Positions 16,349 to 20,695 of a stretch of 20,695 nt of DNA are shown here, one piece after another. The stretch's first letter is position 1. Each line of letters starts with the position of its first letter. Below the pieces are notes generated by a model. It was not told the DNA's origin and made no database searches. It worked only from the letters and a program-made list of their open reading frames with translations. Position numbers and translations under genes: made by a program. The stretch is from positions 1 through 20,695 of the forward strand of contig JAGKWS010000072.1 of assembly GCA_021151685.1 (NCBI GenBank), read 5' to 3'. This stretch comes from Chitinophagaceae bacterium (GTDB taxonomy: Bacteria > Bacteroidota > Bacteroidia > Chitinophagales > Chitinophagaceae).

Positions 16349-17677
16349 ATGTTGTTTTGCCCAAAGCGTAATGTGATGATTCAATACCTGTTACCACTAC
16401 TGGTAACAGCAACCAGTGTAACTGCGCAAGAGCGGCTCACCATGCAGGAAGCTATTGCACGAACATTGAAAAAAAACTACGACCTGCAAATAGCACAAGT
16501 AGCCGTGCAACAAGCCGAACGTAATAACACACCCGGCAATGCAGGTTTCTCACCCACGGTAAGTGCTGGTATACAGGCAAGCCAAAGTAGGAATAATGTG
16601 CAAAGCGACCTGGCGAATGGCACCGAACAAAACAACCCCAATGCAGTAAACAGTAGTTTGAACCCATCTGTAACAATGAGCTGGACACTGTTTGACGGTG
16701 GCAGAATGTTTTTGGTAAAAAAGCAACTAAACGAACTGGAAGCACTGGCCACAACACAACTGAAGGCGCAGATACAGGCCACCGTATCGCGCACTATACA
16801 AACATATGCACAGGTAACCCTACAACAAAAACGACTGATAGCTATAGATACGGCACTGCATCTGGCACTGGAAAGGGTGAAACTGGCCGAGCTGAAGTAT
16901 AAAACCGGTGCAGGCGCCAAGGTAGACTATCTACAGGCAATGGTAGATTACAAAGCTCGGCAAGACGATTCGCTTACCTACCTGGCCACATTTGCACAGG
17001 CTTGCGACTCCCTGAGCCTGCTGATGGGCAATAATGACGGAAAACTATACCGTGTAGACGACAGCCTGCGCATCAATACAGCCCTAAAACCTACAGATGC
17101 AGAACGACTGGCCGATGTAAACTTATCGCTGGCTACCTTCAGGCAGAGTGCTCATTTGTCGCAAACGGCTGCCGATATTGCCCGCACATTTGCGCTGCCA
17201 ACACTCACCTTCAACGGAGCATATGCCTACAGCCGCAATACCAGTGCCACCGGCTTCGCCCTCTTCTCGCAGATATACGGAGCCAATGGCACCTTCAACC
17301 TCAGTGTGCCCGTATTTGCAGGTGGTAATATAAGACGGCAAGCAAAAGTAGCATCGCTGCAAGCCCTACGCGATGAACTATTGTATGATAGACAAAACAC
17401 AATTATTGGCCGACAATACCGCACCGCATGGCGCAACTATAGTTTGGCAATTGCGGCCTACCGTATTGCCCGCGAAAATCTGGATCTGGCTGCAGAAAAT
17501 GTTACCATCCAATCGGCAAGATTCAAAGTAGGTGCCGGCACCACTCTCGAGATGCGAGAAGCCGAAAACGGATTGGTTCAGGCAATCATCAGGTTGTATA
17601 CCGCCGAATTCAATGTAAAAGTGAATGAAACCCAAGTACTGGAGCTGGAAAACAAACTGGTTACTGCTGCTCCGTAA
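16349..17677 (+). CDS. TolC-family outer membrane efflux protein
   Basis: 442 residues. A signal peptide runs to about VTAQ (residue 27), with a basic KR n-region if the ATG at 16349 is used; a second ATG at 16376 is possible. The first OEP half starts with LTMQEAIARTLKKNYDLQIAQ and includes the beta-strand motif SVTMSWTLFDGG. The second half has LPTLTFNGAYAYS, the matching FNLSVPVFAGG, and the helical AYRIARENLDLAAENVTIQSARFKVGAGTTLEMREAENGL block. This two-fold alpha-barrel/beta-barrel pattern marks a trimeric export duct spanning the outer membrane and periplasm. Such proteins normally work with an RND or ABC pump and a membrane-fusion protein, but no partner gene is adjacent. It follows the histidine kinase on the same strand after 150 bases, so co-regulation is possible but unproven. 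Confidence 0.92.
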   Translation: MLFCPKRNVMIQYLLPLLVTATSVTAQERLTMQEAIARTLKKNYDLQIAQVAVQQAERNNTPGNAGFSPTVSAGIQASQSRNNVQSDLANGTEQNNPNAVNSSLNPSVTMSWTLFDGGRMFLVKKQLNELEALATTQLKAQIQATVSRTIQTYAQVTLQQKRLIAIDTALHLALERVKLAELKYKTGAGAKVDYLQAMVDYKARQDDSLTYLATFAQACDSLSLLMGNNDGKLYRVDDSLRINTALKPTDAERLADVNLSLATFRQSAHLSQTAADIARTFALPTLTFNGAYAYSRNTSATGFALFSQIYGANGTFNLSVPVFAGGNIRRQAKVASLQALRDELLYDRQNTIIGRQYRTAWRNYSLAIAAYRIARENLDLAAENVTIQSARFKVGAGTTLEMREAENGLVQAIIRLYTAEFNVKVNETQVLELENKLVTAAP

Positions 17678-17772
17678 TGAAATACCTCACCACACAAAAA
17701 CACATACAAAAACAAACAACTTAACAATTTCGACAACAAAAGACGGTCATTTGCTGATAGTTTGGGGCATAT

Positions 17773-17803
17773 TTTGTATGTTTACACCAGTAAAATGCAT
17801 TTG
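17773..17803 (+). promoter_or_regulatory. Candidate promoter for the 65-residue gene
   Basis: TTTG (17773-17776), 19-base spacer, then TGCATTTG (17796-17803), one mismatch from TAnnTTTG, ending 17 bases before the ATG at 17821. Spacing is as expected, which supports this short frame being a real, independently transcribed gene. Confidence 0.5.
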
Positions 17804-17820
17804 CAATACAATTATTTACT

Positions 17821-18018
17821 ATGAATACAAAGACTTCGATACTGGCAGCCATTGTGATATTGGTAATCATTGTACTATGCAATAGCAGTTGTGCACTCGA
17901 TCGTCGGCGTTATTCTACCTTCCGCGATGAAAAAGGCTATGTACGCACAGAGCACTACAATCAGTACAAGCGCAAATGGTACCGCAAAAACTGGTACAAC
18001 CACCGTATCTGGAAATAA
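17821..18018 (+). CDS. Small exported or lipoprotein-like protein, 65 residues
   Basis: I do not recognise a family. The first ~20 residues are a signal or anchor (MNTKTSILAAIVILVIIVLC), followed by NSSCALD, which could be a loose lipobox with Cys24 as the lipid-bearing residue. The mature part (about 40 residues) is very basic and aromatic: RRRYSTFRDEKGYVRTEHYNQYKRKWYRKNWYNHRIWK, rich in Arg, Lys, Tyr and Trp. Such composition suggests contact with a membrane surface, nucleic acid or peptidoglycan, but this is inference. A well-spaced promoter precedes it. The TAA at 18016-18018 is 3 bases from the stop of the convergent NHL gene. It lies downstream of the TolC gene after a 143-base gap, so an operon is doubtful. 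Confidence 0.65.
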   Translation: MNTKTSILAAIVILVIIVLCNSSCALDRRRYSTFRDEKGYVRTEHYNQYKRKWYRKNWYNHRIWK

Positions 18019-18021
18019 TAG

Positions 18022-20535
18022 TTACTGCTTCACAATTTTTACCGAACGCACCCGCTCTCCGTTAGTGTCAAATACATGCAGTATGTAAAATCCCGATGGC
18101 AAATTACCCATCGTTATTTTTCTTGCTTCGTCGGCATAACCAACCACACGCCCATCGGCAGTAAATAGTACTGCATTCACCTTACGGCACCATACAATAG
18201 ATAGCTCTCCACCCGTAGGATTGGGCAGTATTTGCATATCATCGGCACTACAGGCAGTATAGTGTACAGGAGCTGACGCACTGCGACAGCCCGAAGCATT
18301 GGTAACCACCACATGGTAGACACCAGTCTCCAGCGCATATAATGTGTCCGTTACTGCCCCCGGAATATCTACGCCATTCAACTGCCACTGGTAGGCCGTT
18401 GCCCCTCTCGTAGCATACATAATGCCCAAAACTACCTGCACATCAGGCACTGGCGGATTGGCAAAAACCGTAAGTGGCCATGTAGCCACATCAGTACCAC
18501 AGGTATTGGTTACGGCATAATTTACAAAGTCGTTACCGGCCACAAGTCCGGTCACCTTGCCGCCACTCACCTCAATGAGGCCATTGGTACTTGCCCACAC
18601 TCCATTGGCCACGGTATCGCGCAACTGTATGATACCCCCCACACATACTGTGGAAGGCCCCTCTATAGTACCTGCATCGGGAAAGACTTCTACTGTCACC
18701 AACCGTATGGCTACGGCACTGCACCACGCATTAGACACCGTATATATTACCACCGAAGGCCCGGGGGCTACCCCCTTTACCTGTCCCGATGAATTGACAG
18801 TAGTATTGATATTGCTTGTGCTCCATGTACCGCCCGATACATTGGCGGTAAACAACACAGTAGCCCCCAAACAAAAGGCCTCTGGGCCGGAAACTGAGCC
18901 CGGATTGGGCAGAGCATTGACGGTAACAGCATATGCGGCCTCTGCAGTACCACAACCATTCGTTACACTATACTTAACGGTATCTGTGCCCGGCACCAAA
19001 CCCCGAACAATACCATCACCTCCCGAAGTAGTAACCATAACATACCCCACCACTGCCGACCATACCCCACCTGTAGCCGTATTGGTGAGGCGAACAGTAT
19101 CGCCCATACAAACCGATGATGGACCAGATATAACACCCGGAGATAATAAGGGGTCTACAGATACATATACACGAATAACATCTGTAGTATATACATTCGT
19201 TACCCGCACATCAAAAGAGTCGGGGCCGGCATAGCCGGATGCAGGCACATAATACAAACCCGATGGCGTAATGATACCCCCCGGCGATGTGGCCGAATAT
19301 CCTACCGATGCAGTACCGTGTGCCGGTGCCACTTCTAAAGTCCACGTATCGGTAAGACCTGCATAGATGTCCGTTACCGCTAAAAGCAAGTTGATATCTA
19401 CAGGACCAGAATTTTCACAAACCGAAAAATGTGCCGTATCACCCTTGTTGAAATAGAGTATGTTGGCAATTTTACGTACCCGTGTATTTTCAACATCGCA
19501 AAAGTAGATGTTATCATTATCGTCGGCCACCAACCCGGCCGGCCCGTTGATGCGGGCCGATGTGGCTGGTATGCCCTCGCCATTATAACCTGCCGTGCCG
19601 GTACCGGCAATGGTGCGCACTACCCCATCGGGCGATACCTGCCTGATGCGGTGATTGTTACAATCGGCTATCAGTAAAGAGCCATTGTGCAGCAACGCAA
19701 CCCCCACTGGTTTGTTGAAGGTAGCCGCAGTAGCCGGGCCACCATCCCCCAAAAAACCGGCAACACCCGTGCCGGCTACCGTTGTTATAGTGCCCGTTGG
19801 CGATACCTTGCGCACTTTGTGATAGTCCCCGTCGCATATATACAAGTTACCGGCATTGTCGGTAGCCATACCCCATATATACCCTATCCGGGTAGCTGTG
19901 GCAGGTCCGCCATCGGGGCCATTGCCCGCAGTACCAGTACCTGCCCATGTGGTAATAGTACCAAAAGCATCTATACGACGCACGCAATAATTGTCTACAT
20001 CGCCTACAAAAACATTACCCGAATTATCAACTGCTATTCCCAAAGGTCTGCGAAAAGTAGCCGAAGTGGCAGGCCCACCATCGCCCGTATAAGCTTGCAC
20101 ACCAGTGCCGGCAATGGTAGATATGGTACCTGATGCGCTCACCTTGCGCACTACATAGTTCCACTGATCTGTAATGTACAAATTGCCGGCAGCATCAGTG
20201 GCTACCCCCCAATTACCATTTAGGCGGGCCGCAGTTGCCAAGCCACCATCTCCTGTATAGCCAAGGGCACCCGTACCGGCCACAGTGGTAATGATACCTG
20301 TGGGCGATACACGCCGCACACAATGATTGAGTTGGTCGCAGAAATAAATGTTACCACCAGCATCGCGTGTTACCGTGGTAGGAATCTTCAATTTTGCCGC
20401 AGTAGCACTTCCGCCATCGCCATCATAGCCATATGTACCGTTACCGGCAGTCAGAGCCATTATTTGTGCAGTAGCAACACAAGGTGTGGTAAACAGAAAA
20501 ACTATACATAAGATGTAGTATAGGATTCTGTTCAT
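18022..20535 (-). CDS. Secreted NHL-repeat propeller protein with Ig-like domains and T9SS type A sorting domain
   Basis: 837 residues. Signal peptide 1-24 (to CVATAQ). Six NHL repeats of exactly 56 residues span about 28-363, each with a TxAGTG...GDGGxAT start, a GVAxDxxGNxYxxD core and a VRxVxxxGxIT end. They should close into a six-bladed beta-propeller. A cadherin/Ig-like domain (about 365-465) follows, then three related Ig-like units each starting GPSxVCxG and ending with a VTNxCGT-type strand (about 470-548, 549-624, 625-699), and another Ig-like unit (700-765) with YQWQLNG. The last ~70 residues (ILPNPTGGELSI...LPSGFYILHVF...VKIVKQ) are a type A T9SS C-terminal sorting domain, so it should be exported across the outer membrane and cleaved and attached to the surface or released. 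The NHL propeller probably binds a protein or glycan partner. Start ATG at 20535. Confidence 0.95.
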   Translation of the reverse strand: MNRILYYILCIVFLFTTPCVATAQIMALTAGNGTYGYDGDGGSATAAKLKIPTTVTRDAGGNIYFCDQLNHCVRRVSPTGIITTVAGTGALGYTGDGGLATAARLNGNWGVATDAAGNLYITDQWNYVVRKVSASGTISTIAGTGVQAYTGDGGPATSATFRRPLGIAVDNSGNVFVGDVDNYCVRRIDAFGTITTWAGTGTAGNGPDGGPATATRIGYIWGMATDNAGNLYICDGDYHKVRKVSPTGTITTVAGTGVAGFLGDGGPATAATFNKPVGVALLHNGSLLIADCNNHRIRQVSPDGVVRTIAGTGTAGYNGEGIPATSARINGPAGLVADDNDNIYFCDVENTRVRKIANILYFNKGDTAHFSVCENSGPVDINLLLAVTDIYAGLTDTWTLEVAPAHGTASVGYSATSPGGIITPSGLYYVPASGYAGPDSFDVRVTNVYTTDVIRVYVSVDPLLSPGVISGPSSVCMGDTVRLTNTATGGVWSAVVGYVMVTTSGGDGIVRGLVPGTDTVKYSVTNGCGTAEAAYAVTVNALPNPGSVSGPEAFCLGATVLFTANVSGGTWSTSNINTTVNSSGQVKGVAPGPSVVIYTVSNAWCSAVAIRLVTVEVFPDAGTIEGPSTVCVGGIIQLRDTVANGVWASTNGLIEVSGGKVTGLVAGNDFVNYAVTNTCGTDVATWPLTVFANPPVPDVQVVLGIMYATRGATAYQWQLNGVDIPGAVTDTLYALETGVYHVVVTNASGCRSASAPVHYTACSADDMQILPNPTGGELSIVWCRKVNAVLFTADGRVVGYADEARKITMGNLPSGFYILHVFDTNGERVRSVKIVKQ
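19447..20454 (-). repeat. Six in-frame 168-bp NHL repeats
   Basis: The propeller-coding part is six consecutive 56-codon units with no insertion or deletion between them. The Gly-Asp-Gly-Gly and TVAGTG-type codons recur every 168 bases. Low indel divergence suggests recent expansion or strong structural constraint. Confidence 0.8.
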
Positions 20536-20562
20536 ATTACGTTTGTTCTCGGTTTCAGTCTA

Positions 20563-20574
20563 CCTGCGGGCAGG
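20563..20574. repeat. Short palindrome in the leader of the NHL/T9SS gene
   Basis: CCTGC, GG, GCAGG: perfect 5-bp arms with a 2-base centre (20563-20574), 28 bases upstream of the ATG. Given the proposed promoter it would lie in the 5' leader. Similar CCTGCxxGCAGG palindromes are often dispersed in Bacteroidota genomes; whether this is a copy needs a genome-wide count. Confidence 0.35.
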
Positions 20575-20590
20575 CATGTCGTTAGGTAAT

Positions 20591-20621
20591 CAAATTTAGC
20601 CCCATTTTACATAACCGTAAA
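20591..20621 (-). promoter_or_regulatory. Candidate promoter for the NHL/T9SS gene
   Basis: Minus strand: TTTA (20618-20621), 19-base spacer, then TAAATTTG (20591-20598), a full match to the -7 consensus with a three-of-four -33 box. Leader of about 50 bases to the ATG at 20535. The sequence from 20622 to 20695 shows no gene. Confidence 0.5.
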
Positions 20622-20695
20622 ATTTAGCAGCGGTATACTTCCTTAAAAAATGATAAGGTTTACGGGGATCACCTCAAAATCTTGTACCCTACCGA

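Noticed and set aside
16181..16384. 67-codon minus-strand frame between the kinase and the TolC gene
   Set aside because: Covers the promoter region and the start of the TolC gene, with no family match or start context.
18557..19234. 225-codon open frame on the plus strand inside the T9SS gene
   Set aside because: It is antisense to a gene with clear domains, its Thr/Pro/Val-rich product mirrors the repeated Ig-like codons, and it has no start context or family resemblance.

Overview
The window looks like chromosomal DNA of a Bacteroidota bacterium, probably of the Chitinophagaceae/Sphingobacteriia type. The support is: a type IX secretion (T9SS) type A sorting domain, a GWxTD-domain protein, secreted proteins built from Ig/PKD-like repeats, several Bacteroidota -7 boxes (TAnnTTTG, one with a correctly spaced -33 TTTG), weak or absent Shine-Dalgarno sequences, and close Bacteroidota-style versions of WaaA, S16 and GlnRS. 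I saw no insertion sequences, CRISPR arrays, tRNA or rRNA genes.

Layout. 1-4863 (-) is the 5' part of a giant secreted adhesin-like gene. It has 1621 codons without a stop and runs off the left edge. 4989-7320 (-) is a housekeeping block: waaA (Kdo transferase), ruvX/yqgF, then a strong hairpin terminator, then rpsP with a consensus promoter. 7449-8675 (-) is a GT-B glycosyltransferase. It is divergent from glnS (8952-10619, +), which ends against a 19-bp perfect hairpin shared with a convergent, apparently cytoplasmic trypsin-like protease (10676-11746, -). The protease is divergent from holB (12029-13165, +, GTG start). holB converges on a GWxTD-domain exported protein (13199-14710, -), which is divergent from a CHASE3-type sensor histidine kinase (14807-16198, +). 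Then come an orphan TolC-family outer-membrane protein (16349-17677, +) and a 65-residue exported or lipoprotein-like small protein (17821-18018, +). The small gene ends 3 bases from the end of a convergent 837-residue NHL-propeller / Ig-like / T9SS protein (18022-20535, -).

How it fits together. Most genes are single transcription units in divergent or convergent pairs, so there is little operon structure. The themes are core information processing (rpsP, glnS, holB, ruvX), envelope building (waaA, glycosyltransferase, TolC) and the secreted surface (giant Ig-repeat protein, NHL-T9SS protein, GWxTD protein, small exported protein). I see no convincing multi-gene novel system. The most interesting items are the uncharacterised cytoplasmic serine protease, the 78-base inverted repeat that contains the start codon of the giant adhesin gene, the exact six-fold 56-residue propeller, and the small conserved-looking exported protein.
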